DNA of 64,000 bases from Clostridia bacterium (lineage in GTDB: Bacteria; Bacillota; Clostridia; Christensenellales; Borkfalkiaceae): positions 62,001 to 126,000 of the forward strand of contig JAFUJR010000030.1 in assembly GCA_017468085.1 (NCBI GenBank), written 5' to 3'. Shown one piece after another: positions 1-7,716 of the stretch (position 1 is the stretch's first letter; every line of letters begins with the position of its first letter). A model generated the notes under the pieces. That model was given only the letters and a program-made list of their open reading frames with translations, searched no databases and had not been told where the DNA came from. The translations under genes were made by a program, and so were the position numbers.

Positions 1-918
1 TTTTACGGTAGGAATTTCTTGGCTCTTCTGCTTTTTGGGCGAACGAACCTTTCTGTAACCGCTCTTATCTTCGTCGAAATCCTCCACCGTCATACCCTGC
101 TGACGGGCAAGCGTACGCTTGGAAAGCGGTTTCTTTTCGCTGTACGTTTTCTCAAACGTCTTCTTTTTAGCGGGCGCAGAGAAATTCTTGCTTTCTTTCG
201 GCGCGGTAATAGGCGCTGCGATGGGCGCATTTCCGCCCATAGGGCGGGTAGGTCTTGAACCGGACGCCGTCGGTCTGTTGCCGTAAGGTTTGTCGCCTGC
301 GGGACGAGTAGGTCTATCGCCAGCGGGACGGGGGCGATAGGTAGAAGAACCGCCGAGCGTGGTTTCTACGCCGGGTTTTGCCACGTATACGCCCTGTTCT
401 TGTCCGTTACGGAAATATCTGGGCGCGCGCGGCGCAGCGGGAGCTGCTTTAGGCACGAAAGTACGCGCCTCCGGCTTCGCTTCTGCTTTGGGCGCGGGCT
501 TTTCTTCCGTCTTTTCTTCAACGGGTTTCGCCTCCGCCTTGACCTCGGGCTCTGCGGGAACTTCCTCTACGGGCTGTTCCGTTTCCGCCTTTTTCTTGGT
601 TGCCTTCTTTTTGGGTTTTTCCGCTTCGGGAGCAGGCTTTTCCGCTTCGGCTTTCGCCTCTGCTTCCGCCTTTGCTTTCGCTTCTGCCTCAGCCGCGGCT
701 TTTGCCGCTTCCTCCGCTGCGATACGCGCTTGCTCCTGCGCGATTGCCGCCGCTTCCACCGCATCACGCTCCGCTTTTTCCGCCTCTAATGCGGACAGCT
801 TTTTTAAAATTTCAGCAAGGCTCTTTTCTGTGGAAGAAAGGCGTTTTTGCAGCCCGCCGAGCTGACCGTCGCCTAAAAGTCCCGTTAATTTTTCCACATT
901 TTCGTATTTTTTTGCCAT
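1..918 (-). CDS. infB: Translation initiation factor IF-2, N-terminal part (runs off window start)
   Basis: IF-2 delivers fMet-tRNA to the 30S subunit and promotes subunit joining. Only the first 306 codons are in the window: an Ala/Glu/Lys-rich, low-complexity N-terminal region (about residues 30-150, long runs of A, E and K), a Pro/Arg/Gly-rich linker, and then the conserved stretch MTVEDFDEDKSGYRKVR that precedes the first IF-2 core domain in Firmicutes. The GTPase domain lies outside. It is the last visible gene of rimP-nusA-rnpM-ylxQ-infB and starts 5 nt after ylxQ. The identification rests on that order plus the DEDKSGYR motif. Confidence 0.9.
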   Translation of the reverse strand, partial: MAKKYENVEKLTGLLGDGQLGGLQKRLSSTEKSLAEILKKLSALEAEKAERDAVEAAAIAQEQARIAAEEAAKAAAEAEAKAKAEAEAKAEAEKPAPEAEKPKKKATKKKAETEQPVEEVPAEPEVKAEAKPVEEKTEEKPAPKAEAKPEARTFVPKAAPAAPRAPRYFRNGQEQGVYVAKPGVETTLGGSSTYRPRPAGDRPTRPAGDKPYGNRPTASGSRPTRPMGGNAPIAAPITAPKESKNFSAPAKKKTFEKTYSEKKPLSKRTLARQQGMTVEDFDEDKSGYRKVRSPKKQKSQEIPTVK

Positions 919-922
919 AGGT

Positions 923-1249
923 TCAGTTGTTTCCTCCCGAATAGAATGTAAACTCAGATTGATTTTTTGCTTCCGCGACGATTGCCGCCGCCAAATTTTC
1001 GTCCGTGATCGCAATCGCCTTGACTGCGGGACGGTGTAACAGTTCGCCGAGCAAGCCCCCGTCCGTCATAATCAGCGGACAGCCGAATTTTTCGTGCGCC
1101 TGCACGGCTGGTTTAAAGGAATTTTTGCCGATTGCGCCGTCCGCCATCAAAAGCTTAACCCCTTTTTTTTGCCGTTCGATCATTTCCACGCCGAAGATAA
1201 TTTTTCGTGCGCGGATACAAAAACCGAGGTAGGTTTCAATTTTATTCAT
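923..1249 (-). CDS. ylxQ: L7Ae-family ribosomal/RNA-binding protein YlxQ
   Basis: A small (108 aa) member of the L7Ae/L30e/S12e/Gadd45 family, thought to bind kink-turn RNA. It shows the family fold signature: an N-terminal helix followed by LGFCIRARKIIFGVE, then a VKLLMADGAIGKNS strand-turn and a CPLIMT strand. A longer reading frame extends upstream, but the start at MNKIETY is chosen because AAGGAGG lies at the right distance before it. This gives an 8-nt overlap with rnpM, typical of the nusA operon. The precise cellular role of YlxQ is not established. Confidence 0.85.
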   Translation of the reverse strand: MNKIETYLGFCIRARKIIFGVEMIERQKKGVKLLMADGAIGKNSFKPAVQAHEKFGCPLIMTDGGLLGELLHRPAVKAIAITDENLAAAIVAEAKNQSEFTFYSGGNN

Positions 1250-1514
1250 TCCCAACCCCGTCCTCCTTGACGCCGCGATATACCTCTTCGCCCACCTGCG
1301 ACGCAAACGCTTTATGCAACAGCTTTTTATCGCTCATTTTCTTTAAGCAAGCCTCGTCCGCGCAGACGTACGCGCCGCGCCCCGCCGCTTTGCCCGTAGG
1401 GTCGAAAAAGATTTCGCCAAGCGCGTTTTTCACCACGCGCGTCATCTCTTTTTTGGGTTTCATTACACGACACGCAATACACATGCGCATCGGAATTTTT
1501 TTCGTTTTAGGCAT
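1242..1514 (-). CDS. rnpM: RNase P modulator RnpM (YlxR)
   Basis: A 90-aa YlxR-family protein. The family signature is clear: RMCIACRVMKPKKEM near the N-terminus, then DPTGKAAGRGAYVC and a C-terminal basic helix. YlxR-like proteins bind RNA, and the Bacillus homologue has been reported to modulate RNase P. It sits between nusA and ylxQ, the invariant position in Firmicutes. The usual second cysteine pair is present (CADEACL). Confidence 0.88.
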   Translation of the reverse strand: MPKTKKIPMRMCIACRVMKPKKEMTRVVKNALGEIFFDPTGKAAGRGAYVCADEACLKKMSDKKLLHKAFASQVGEEVYRGVKEDGVGNE

Positions 1515-1555
1515 ACTTGCCTCCCATCGTTACCGATTTTTCGGTAGCAAACGGA

Positions 1556-2647
1556 TTATTCCTCGTCTGCTTCCTCTTCTGCTTCAAGCGCCGCCAAAAC
1601 TTCAGCCGCTTCGGGCGAAGACGCGCTCTTTACGTCGATTTTCCAGCCCGTCAATCTTGCCGCCAAACGCGCGTTTTGACCGTCGCGGCCAATCGCCAAG
1701 GACAACTTTTCGTCGGGTACGATTGCCATTGCGCTGCGTTCGCCGCGCGCCGTAACGGAAAGCACCGTCGCAGGCGACAACGCCTTGTAAATAAACGCCA
1801 AGGGGTCTTCGTTCCACGTGATGATGTCGATTTTTTCGCCGCCCAGTTCCGCTACGACGGCGTTTACTCTTGCGCCTCTGTTACCAACGCACGCGCCGAC
1901 TGCGTCCACGCGGGGGTCGTTGGAATAAATTGCCATTTTGGTACGGTGTCCGGGTTCACGCGCGATCTCTTTGATTTCCACGATACCTTGCGCAATTTCG
2001 GGTACTTGCTCTTCAAAGAGCTTCTTTACCAAACCCTGCGCGGTACGGGACACGACGATTTGCGAATTTTTACCGTTGTTCTTTACGCGCTTTACGAACA
2101 CCTTCAATCTGTCGCCGACTGCGTAGGTTTCGGTGTTTACTCTGTCTTGCGGGGGCATAACGCCTTCAATTTTCTTGTCGCCGAGTTCTACGTACACGTT
2201 GCGTTCGTCAATTTTACGGATCACGCCTTCCATCAACTCCCCTTCTTTGTCCGAAAATTCCGAGAATGTGTTGTCGCGTTCCGCTTCGTGTAATTTCTGT
2301 AAAATGACCTGCTTCGCCGTTTGCGCCGCAATACGCCCAAAATCCTTGGGGATAAAGTGCTTTACGATAGCGTCGCCGATTTGGTGGTTGGGGTCGAGCT
2401 CCTGCGCGTCCTCTAAGGAAATTTCTCTGTCCTTATCTTCCACCTCCGCTACGACGTAGCGCGTAGCGCTAAAATCGATAGTGCCAAGCTCTGCGTTCAA
2501 GGATACGCTGATTTCCGCGCCGCCTTCAAACTGTTTTTTGTATGCGGACGCAAGCGCGTTTTCAAGCGTTGCAATAAACGCTTCTTCGCTAATGCCTTTT
2601 TCTCTAACCAAATCGGTAAGCGCCGCAAAAAACTCTCTGTTTTCCAT
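1556..2647 (-). CDS. nusA: Transcription termination/antitermination factor NusA
   Basis: NusA binds RNA polymerase and controls pausing, termination and antitermination. The 363-aa protein matches the short Firmicutes form without C-terminal acidic repeats. The N-terminal polymerase-binding domain covers about residues 1-125. An S1 domain follows at about 130-200 (GELMEGVIRKIDERNVYVEL). Two KH domains follow, with signatures VGACVGNRGARV and LAIGRDGQNARLAARL. The tail is acidic (EAEEEADEE). It is the second gene of the rimP operon, with an 89-nt gap to rimP that may hold regulatory structure. Confidence 0.96.
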   Translation of the reverse strand: MENREFFAALTDLVREKGISEEAFIATLENALASAYKKQFEGGAEISVSLNAELGTIDFSATRYVVAEVEDKDREISLEDAQELDPNHQIGDAIVKHFIPKDFGRIAAQTAKQVILQKLHEAERDNTFSEFSDKEGELMEGVIRKIDERNVYVELGDKKIEGVMPPQDRVNTETYAVGDRLKVFVKRVKNNGKNSQIVVSRTAQGLVKKLFEEQVPEIAQGIVEIKEIAREPGHRTKMAIYSNDPRVDAVGACVGNRGARVNAVVAELGGEKIDIITWNEDPLAFIYKALSPATVLSVTARGERSAMAIVPDEKLSLAIGRDGQNARLAARLTGWKIDVKSASSPEAAEVLAALEAEEEADEE

Positions 2648-2736
2648 TGTTTTGTTCTCCTATTAAATTTTCGTGCTTTATCGTTACGTTTTTATTTTTT
2701 GATAACGGAATCGCTCCGCAAAGTTTTGCCTTGATT

Positions 2737-3207
2737 TTAAAGCAAGCCGTCGAAATCAATCGCGCGGCAGATTTTTGCAATCTTCGCCTTTTCCAGCTTC
2801 CACTCGCCGTCTTTTTCCTGTAAGTATACGCAATGCTCGTCGTGTCCGTTTAATACCAACTCGAAAAATTTTTTACCCTTGATAGGCGCGAACAAGCGAA
2901 CCTCCACCTTTTTGCCGATGCACTTTTTAAAATCGCGTTCGGTTTTAAGCGGTCTGTCCAAACCGGGGCTGGATACGTTGAGGGTGTAAGGCGCGCCGAA
3001 AGTCGGGTCCACCTCGTCCAACACGGGGTCGATTGCGCGGTGGAACTTTTCACAGGTGTTTAAGTCTACGCCGCTGTCCGTGTCGATATAGACGGTGAGA
3101 GCGGGCTCTTTGCCTTGCTTAAACTCCACTTCGACGATTTCGATTTCCATTTCGTCCGCGATGGGCTGTAACGCGTTTTGTATTTCCTCTACGGGTTTTA
3201 TTTTCAT
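2737..3207 (-). CDS. rimP: Ribosome maturation factor RimP
   Basis: RimP assists late 30S subunit assembly. The 156-aa protein has the two-domain layout. The N-terminal alpha/beta domain carries VDLNTCEKFHRAIDPVLDE and the conserved YTLNVSSPGLDRPL motif. A small C-terminal Sm-like beta-barrel ends in KAKIAKICRAIDF. The start follows a GGGGG ribosome-binding sequence. It is the first gene of the nusA-infB operon and has its own promoter and a leader hairpin upstream. Confidence 0.95.
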   Translation of the reverse strand: MKIKPVEEIQNALQPIADEMEIEIVEVEFKQGKEPALTVYIDTDSGVDLNTCEKFHRAIDPVLDEVDPTFGAPYTLNVSSPGLDRPLKTERDFKKCIGKKVEVRLFAPIKGKKFFELVLNGHDEHCVYLQEKDGEWKLEKAKIAKICRAIDFDGLL

Positions 3208-3231
3208 GCCGTTTTACCCCCGATATAACAT

Positions 3232-3260
3232 ATTGAGAGCGGCGATTCGCCGCTCTCAAT
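3232..3260 (-). promoter_or_regulatory. Perfect 13-bp leader hairpin upstream of rimP
   Basis: ATTGAGAGCGGCG and its exact complement flank a 3-nt loop. The hairpin lies between the rimP promoter (-10 at 3287-3292) and the rimP ribosome-binding site. It would start about 20 nt into the transcript. No U-tract follows, so it is not an intrinsic terminator. It could be a mRNA-stability element or a binding site for autoregulation of the nusA-infB operon (inference). Confidence 0.6.
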
Positions 3261-3286
3261 AATCGTAATCGTTATTAAGTGATTTC

Positions 3287-3315
3287 ATTATAACATTATC
3301 CCTTGCGTTTTGCAA
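3287..3315 (-). promoter_or_regulatory. Sigma-A promoter of the rimP-nusA-infB operon
   Basis: On the minus strand TTGCAA (3310-3315) and TATAAT (3287-3292) are separated by 17 nt. The predicted start site is near 3280, giving a leader of about 70 nt that contains the 13-bp hairpin. This suggests that the operon is transcribed separately from the upstream lipoprotein gene. Confidence 0.7.
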
Positions 3316-3362
3316 GCGTTTTTACAGCTTTTTCCAAACTTTTTCTAAAGAAAAACCTTAAT

Positions 3363-4025
3363 TTACTTTATTTTATTCACTTCGCAGTTGTAAGACTCGA
3401 AAATATCGCGCACCTTGGCAAGCGAGCTGCAATCCATTTCTAAAAGGAATTGACCAGTCGCCGAAAAGCCTCCGCCTTTAATAGGCGAAAACGTAACGAT
3501 TATTGACGCACCCGTTTCATACGCGTACAAGTACGAAATTTCCTCTTCCAAACTTCCATCAAAATGCAAATAAGCCCGATAAACGGAGGAAACGCTCAAT
3601 TCCGACACCTCGACACGGTCTGACAAAACCAAATTTACAATCGTAGAAAAATTAAAACGTTTTTTGACCTGCTCCTTCAGTTCGTCCGACAAAGAGCTCC
3701 ACGTTCCGGCAAAAGTTCCCTCGTATTCACCTCGCGCGGTTTCGATAATCTGGAACCATTGTTCAAACGTGGGCGTTGAAATACTGTATACGCTCACAGG
3801 CGCATTATAATCTTCGGCGAGCGCGTTGGAAAAATCGTATTCCGTCGCATTTAAAAGCGTCTTAAATTCTTCGCTTTTTGCCATTTCTTCCATCACAAGT
3901 GCGGTTTCCACCCCACTTTCGTAGAGTTCCGCCTCTTTTTGTTCCTCTCCTTTACCGCAAGAAATCAATATTATTGAAAAAACAGCTAAAATAAAACAAC
4001 TTATTTTAAGGATTATTTTCTTCAT
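3363..4025 (-). CDS. Lipoprotein of unknown function
   Basis: A 220-aa protein with a lipoprotein signal: basic MKK start, hydrophobic core to about residue 20, and a lipobox ending ILISC (Cys about 23). It should be anchored on the outer face of the membrane. The rest has no family I recognise; it is acidic, with an ISTPTFEQWFQI stretch and a predicted alternation of helices and strands. It is inserted between methylglyoxal synthase and rimP, inside a neighbourhood otherwise conserved in Firmicutes, and a hairpin with a copy of the dispersed 17-bp motif sits directly upstream. Confidence 0.75.
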   Translation of the reverse strand: MKKIILKISCFILAVFSIILISCGKGEEQKEAELYESGVETALVMEEMAKSEEFKTLLNATEYDFSNALAEDYNAPVSVYSISTPTFEQWFQIIETARGEYEGTFAGTWSSLSDELKEQVKKRFNFSTIVNLVLSDRVEVSELSVSSVYRAYLHFDGSLEEEISYLYAYETGASIIVTFSPIKGGGFSATGQFLLEMDCSSLAKVRDIFESYNCEVNKIK

Positions 4026-4044
4026 ATCCGCCTCTTAATCATTA

Positions 4045-4060
4045 TTCAACGCATACCTGC
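4045..4060 (-). repeat. Dispersed 17-bp motif, copy 1 (last base lost)
   Basis: Top strand TTCAACGCATACCTGC, between mgsA and the lipoprotein gene. This copy is embedded in a hairpin (4048-4073). Confidence 0.7.
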
Positions 4061-4073
4061 TATGCGTTTTTTT
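4048..4073 (+). terminator. Terminator-like hairpin built on the dispersed motif
   Basis: AACGCATA and TATGCGTT form an 8-bp stem around the loop CCTGC, followed on the plus strand by a run of seven T. The polarity would stop plus-strand transcription, yet no plus-strand gene lies nearby. It is therefore either a guard against antisense transcription or a by-product of the repeat. Confidence 0.55.
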
Positions 4074-4091
4074 GATTGTTTTTACTGCCGT

Positions 4092-4463
4092 TTAATCCGC
4101 CAAAATATAATTTGCCGTAGAACGGTTGGTTGCGATGGGAATATCGTACACCACCGCGATACGAAGCAACGCCTTGACGTCGGGATCGTGGGGTTGCGCC
4201 GCAAGCGGGTCCCAAAAGAAAATTACCTTATCAATCGCCTTTTCGCTCATCTTCGCACCGATTTGCAAATCGCCGCCGAGCGGGCCCGAAAAATACCCCT
4301 TTACCTCCAAGCCCGTCGCTTCAGACACCAACCTCGCCGTCGTGCCCGTGCCGCAAAGCTTGTATTTTTGCAACTGCTCTTTATGCGCAATCGCCCAATT
4401 CACCAAATCGTGCTTCTTGTTGTCGTGCGCAATCAGCGCAAGCGTTTTTACTTTGTTTTTCAT
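4092..4463 (-). CDS. mgsA: Methylglyoxal synthase
   Basis: Converts dihydroxyacetone phosphate to methylglyoxal plus phosphate, a bypass of lower glycolysis. The 123-aa length and motifs fit the family: LIAHDNKKHDLVNW at the N-terminus, CGTGTTARLV (phosphate binding), SGPLGGDLQIG with the catalytic aspartate, and FFWDPLAAQPHDPDVKALLR. An ATTATA element (TATAAT on the minus strand) at 4485-4490 may be a -10 box. The gene interrupts the usual polC-rimP adjacency. Confidence 0.95.
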   Translation of the reverse strand: MKNKVKTLALIAHDNKKHDLVNWAIAHKEQLQKYKLCGTGTTARLVSEATGLEVKGYFSGPLGGDLQIGAKMSEKAIDKVIFFWDPLAAQPHDPDVKALLRIAVVYDIPIATNRSTANYILAD

Positions 4464-4529
4464 ATTTTTCTCCTCTTTTGTAGTATTATATCCTTATTTT
4501 TTCGTTGGCATATACACGTTTAAAATGCT

Positions 4530-4546
4530 TTCAACGCATACCTGCC
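4530..4546 (-). repeat. Dispersed 17-bp motif, copy 2
   Basis: Top strand TTCAACGCATACCTGCC. Intergenic, between mgsA and the PolC-like gene. Identical to the copy inside ribF at 29838. Confidence 0.7.
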
Positions 4547-4574
4547 CGCCTGTTTTTCCTTTTTAGCGCCGCAT

Positions 4575-6149
4575 TTACTTTAAGCCGCCCTTGGCTTTTA
4601 CCAGCTCGATAAACACCTTTGCGGTAACGCATGCGTCGTCAAACGCGCGGTGGTGATTAAACTCAAATCCGTAATAGCCCGCAACGGAATTCAACTTATA
4701 GTTGGGCAATTTTCCGCGCAAAACGTCCTGCGCCAAAGTCAGCGTATCGTACTGTTTTTTGTCGAACGTATACCCGTTCTGTTCGCCGTAATATTGCACG
4801 AAGCGGTAGTCGAACGTAACGTTATGTCCAACCAAAATCGCGCCGTCCGTAAACTTGAAGAAATCGGCAAGCACTTTATCCACCTCGGGCGCGCCGACAA
4901 GGTCCGCGTCGCAAATGCCCGTAAGGTCGATAATTTCCCTCGAAAGTCGCTGATTGCACGCTACGAACGAAGAAAATTTTTCTACGATTTCGCCGTTTAC
5001 GATCTTTACCGCGCCGATTTCAATGATTTTATCCATCTTACCCATAGACGGCAGGTTGTTCAAGCCCGTCGTTTCCAAGTCGAAACAAACGAACACGTTC
5101 TTTTTCAAATCGTCGGGTACGAAAGTATCGTCAAACAACCCCGCCTGCGCAAAATCTACGTAGGGCTCGGGGAATACGGCGTGATAAAATTTAGGAACGG
5201 GCTTACTCTTTCTCGCAACGGGCTCAAAGTCCGCAGGGGGCGTTCCGTAATTGATTTTCGCCGCCTTAAAAGATTTAAAACCGTTGTATTCCTCATTCGC
5301 GCCCGTCAAAACGATTTTGTCGCCCACCTTAATTTGGCGCACCTTCTCCACCGTCGCTTTCTTGGGGAAATAGGTCGTACGGACGTTCCCCGTTCCGTCG
5401 CTTACCGTAACGGAAAAACGGGTGCGTTCCATATCCTCGCCCGTCTTTTCGTTGTGGCGAGTATATTTAATTTCTTCAATATATACCACGTCGCCGCACA
5501 CGGAATAAGGCTCGTCCAAATCAAAGCAATCGGACATATAAACCGCTTTGGTCGGTCTTTCGTCCGCACCGTCAATTTTTACGAAATCGCATATCGGGAA
5601 ATAACGGATCTCGCGCGCCGCAACCTCCTCGGTATCTTCGGGTATTTCGTCTAAAATAGACGCGTCGGGCGCGGCTTTTTCCACCACCCGAACGTTTCCG
5701 TAAAAGGTACCGCAATACCCGCTCATCAAATACCTGCTTACCTCGTCCAGGATTTTCCCCGACGAAAAAAGGGATTGCTCGCCCGAGGCGATCTCCACGT
5801 AAAACTGCGCGCCGCTCGTCAACATTTCCACTTTGATATCTTCCATGGAAAGAAATGCCGAAGCCGCGGGAAAATTCTTTTGAATATAGTCAAAAATTTT
5901 GTTTTTTAAGATGGCTTCGTCAGGCACGCGCTTGACGATTTTTAAGCGCGCGGTAAAACCGTCGGGCAAGTAAGCCTGACTTATCTCTTTTGCCTGCGCC
6001 TCGTCCATCGCGGAATACGTCTTGTCCGTTACCAAAAAGAATTCTGCCGAGTTATCCTTTTTCGCTACGGTGATTCCGCACAAAATCGCATTTTTTAATC
6101 CGTTCAAATTGCGGATTTCTTCTAAATACTGTTCCGTCTTACTCGCCAT
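4575..6149 (-). CDS. PolC-like protein lacking the polymerase: N-terminal, OB-fold and DEDDh exonuclease domains
   Basis: A 524-aa protein at the polC position (just after ispG). Residues 1 to about 200 resemble the PolC N-terminal region. An OB-fold follows at about 215-300 (DGTGNVRTTYFPKK...KVGDKIVLTG). A complete DEDDh 3'-5' exonuclease occupies about 352-524: FDLETTG (D357, E359), NVTFDY (about D447) and HHRAFDDAC (about H501, D505). The protein then ends. No PHP signature is seen between OB and exonuclease, and no DNA polymerase III alpha domain follows in the 110 nt before mgsA. It may act as a stand-alone proofreading or repair nuclease. It overlaps ispG by 11 nt, so the reading frame is intact and probably expressed. 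Confidence 0.85.
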   Translation of the reverse strand: MASKTEQYLEEIRNLNGLKNAILCGITVAKKDNSAEFFLVTDKTYSAMDEAQAKEISQAYLPDGFTARLKIVKRVPDEAILKNKIFDYIQKNFPAASAFLSMEDIKVEMLTSGAQFYVEIASGEQSLFSSGKILDEVSRYLMSGYCGTFYGNVRVVEKAAPDASILDEIPEDTEEVAAREIRYFPICDFVKIDGADERPTKAVYMSDCFDLDEPYSVCGDVVYIEEIKYTRHNEKTGEDMERTRFSVTVSDGTGNVRTTYFPKKATVEKVRQIKVGDKIVLTGANEEYNGFKSFKAAKINYGTPPADFEPVARKSKPVPKFYHAVFPEPYVDFAQAGLFDDTFVPDDLKKNVFVCFDLETTGLNNLPSMGKMDKIIEIGAVKIVNGEIVEKFSSFVACNQRLSREIIDLTGICDADLVGAPEVDKVLADFFKFTDGAILVGHNVTFDYRFVQYYGEQNGYTFDKKQYDTLTLAQDVLRGKLPNYKLNSVAGYYGFEFNHHRAFDDACVTAKVFIELVKAKGGLK

Positions 6150-7191
6150 CTAATAACAACCTTATCTCTTTAAAAAATTCTTCCTCGGCGCAATCTGCCG
6201 CCACTTTTTTATACGGCTCTCCTTTCTTAAAAACAAGACAAGAGCCTTTACCGCCTGCAATACCCAAATCCGCGTCCCTCGCCTCGCCGGGACCGTTGAC
6301 GACGCAACCCATCACGGCGATTTTCGCGCGTTTATTGTACGGACGAACAAACTCCGTAACTTTATTCGCAAGCGACATACTCTCCCACTCGCATCTACCG
6401 CAAGTCGGGCACGCCACCACCTCGACGAATTCCTCGTCCAAGCCGCACGCGCGCAGAATATGCTTTGCTGCGTATACCTCGCGCACGGGGTCGTCGGTGA
6501 GCGAAACGCGAATAGTATCCCCCACGCCGTTTAAAAGCAGAGCGCCTATGCCCACTGCGCTCTTCACGATCCCCGCCTCCGTCGTTCCTGCCTCCGTTAC
6601 GCCGAGATGAAGGGGGTAAGAAGTGCGATTTGCAAGGAGCATGTACGCGTTCACCGTCAATTTTACGTCCGACGCCTTTACCGAAATAACGATATCGTTC
6701 ACGCCAAATTTTTCTAAAATGCCCACGTTGCAGAGGGCGCTTTCGACAAGCGCTTCCGCGCTCCGTCCGTATTTTTCCAAAAAGTTTTTTTCGATACTGC
6801 CCGTGTTTGAGCCGACGCGCACGGGGATTTTATGCGCCTTTACGCAGTCCGCAACGAACTTGATTTCCTTTTCGCCGCCGATATTGCCCGGGTTGATGCG
6901 CACCTTGTTTGCGCCGTTTTCAATCGCCGTCACGGCAAGCTTGGGCGAAAAATGAATATCCGCAACGAGCGGCGTATGAATTTTATTCACCACGGAGCGC
7001 ACAGCCAAGGCGTCCGCCTCGTCGGAAATCGCCACGCGCACGATTTCGCAACCCGCTTTTTCCAAGGCGAGAATTTGCGCCACCGTCCTTTCCACGTCCG
7101 CCGTTTTGGTCGTCGTCATCGATTGAATTTTTACCCTCTCGCCGCCGCCAAGTAAAACGCCGCCGACAGAAATCCTCTTGCTTTCGCGCAT
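6139..7191 (-). CDS. ispG: 4-hydroxy-3-methylbut-2-enyl diphosphate synthase (flavodoxin)
   Basis: IspG is an iron-sulfur enzyme of the MEP isoprenoid pathway that converts MEcPP to HMBPP. The 350-aa protein shows the TIM-barrel N-terminus (IQSMTTTKTADVERTVAQI, LVADIHFSPKLA, KVRINPGNIG) and the cluster-binding C-terminal half with CPTCGRCEWES and AVMGCVVNGPGEARDADLGIAGG. The start follows a GGAGT ribosome-binding site. It overlaps the downstream PolC-like gene. Confidence 0.97.
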   Translation of the reverse strand: MRESKRISVGGVLLGGGERVKIQSMTTTKTADVERTVAQILALEKAGCEIVRVAISDEADALAVRSVVNKIHTPLVADIHFSPKLAVTAIENGANKVRINPGNIGGEKEIKFVADCVKAHKIPVRVGSNTGSIEKNFLEKYGRSAEALVESALCNVGILEKFGVNDIVISVKASDVKLTVNAYMLLANRTSYPLHLGVTEAGTTEAGIVKSAVGIGALLLNGVGDTIRVSLTDDPVREVYAAKHILRACGLDEEFVEVVACPTCGRCEWESMSLANKVTEFVRPYNKRAKIAVMGCVVNGPGEARDADLGIAGGKGSCLVFKKGEPYKKVAADCAEEEFFKEIRLLLDGE

Positions 7192-7207
7192 GTTAAAAAC
7201 TCCGTTT

Positions 7208-7672
7208 TTACTTATTTTTTTCCGTTTTCATCATCTGTTTTAATTCCGTCATAAAGGAGGACAAATCCTTAAACGAACGGTAAACGGACGCATATCGCAC
7301 GTAAGAAATCTCGTCCACCTTTTTCAAGCGTTCCATGACCATTTCACCAATCGTCTTGGTCGTAATTTCGCTTTCCATGCTGTTGTAAACTTGCTTGGAA
7401 ATATCCGCCACCATATCGTCGATGACCGACATTGGCACGGGACGTTTTTCGCAAGATTTGATGATTCCGTTACGGATTTTTTCCGCGTTAAAGGATTCGC
7501 GCGTGCCGTTATTTTTCACTACGAGCACGGGTGTAACTTCAATCGTTTCGTAGGTGGTAAACCGTCTGCCGCAACCTATGCATTCCCTGCGGCGGCGTAT
7601 CGTTCTATCGTCGTCCGCACTGCGGGAATCCACCACTTTGCTCTCCGTACAATCACAATATAAACACTTCAT
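7208..7672 (-). CDS. nrdR: Transcriptional repressor NrdR
   Basis: NrdR senses ATP/dATP and represses ribonucleotide reductase genes. The 154-aa protein has the N-terminal zinc ribbon (C3-x2-C6 ... C-x2-C within RRRECIGCGRRFTTYE) and the ATP-cone domain (VVKNNGTRESFNAEKIRNGIIKSCEKRPV...). Length is standard. The 44-nt gap to rarA upstream contains one copy of the dispersed motif. Confidence 0.96.
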   Translation of the reverse strand: MKCLYCDCTESKVVDSRSADDDRTIRRRRECIGCGRRFTTYETIEVTPVLVVKNNGTRESFNAEKIRNGIIKSCEKRPVPMSVIDDMVADISKQVYNSMESEITTKTIGEMVMERLKKVDEISYVRYASVYRSFKDLSSFMTELKQMMKTEKNK

Positions 7673-7692
7673 ATTTTTCGTCCTTTTTTAGT

Positions 7693-7709
7693 TTCAACGC
7701 GCACCTGCC
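7693..7709 (-). repeat. Dispersed 17-bp motif, copy 3
   Basis: Top strand TTCAACGCGCACCTGCC, followed by TATGGCGTT, which gives a partial palindrome. It lies between the rarA stop and the nrdR start. Identical 17-mer to the copy at 59606. Confidence 0.7.
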
Positions 7710-7716
7710 TATGGCG

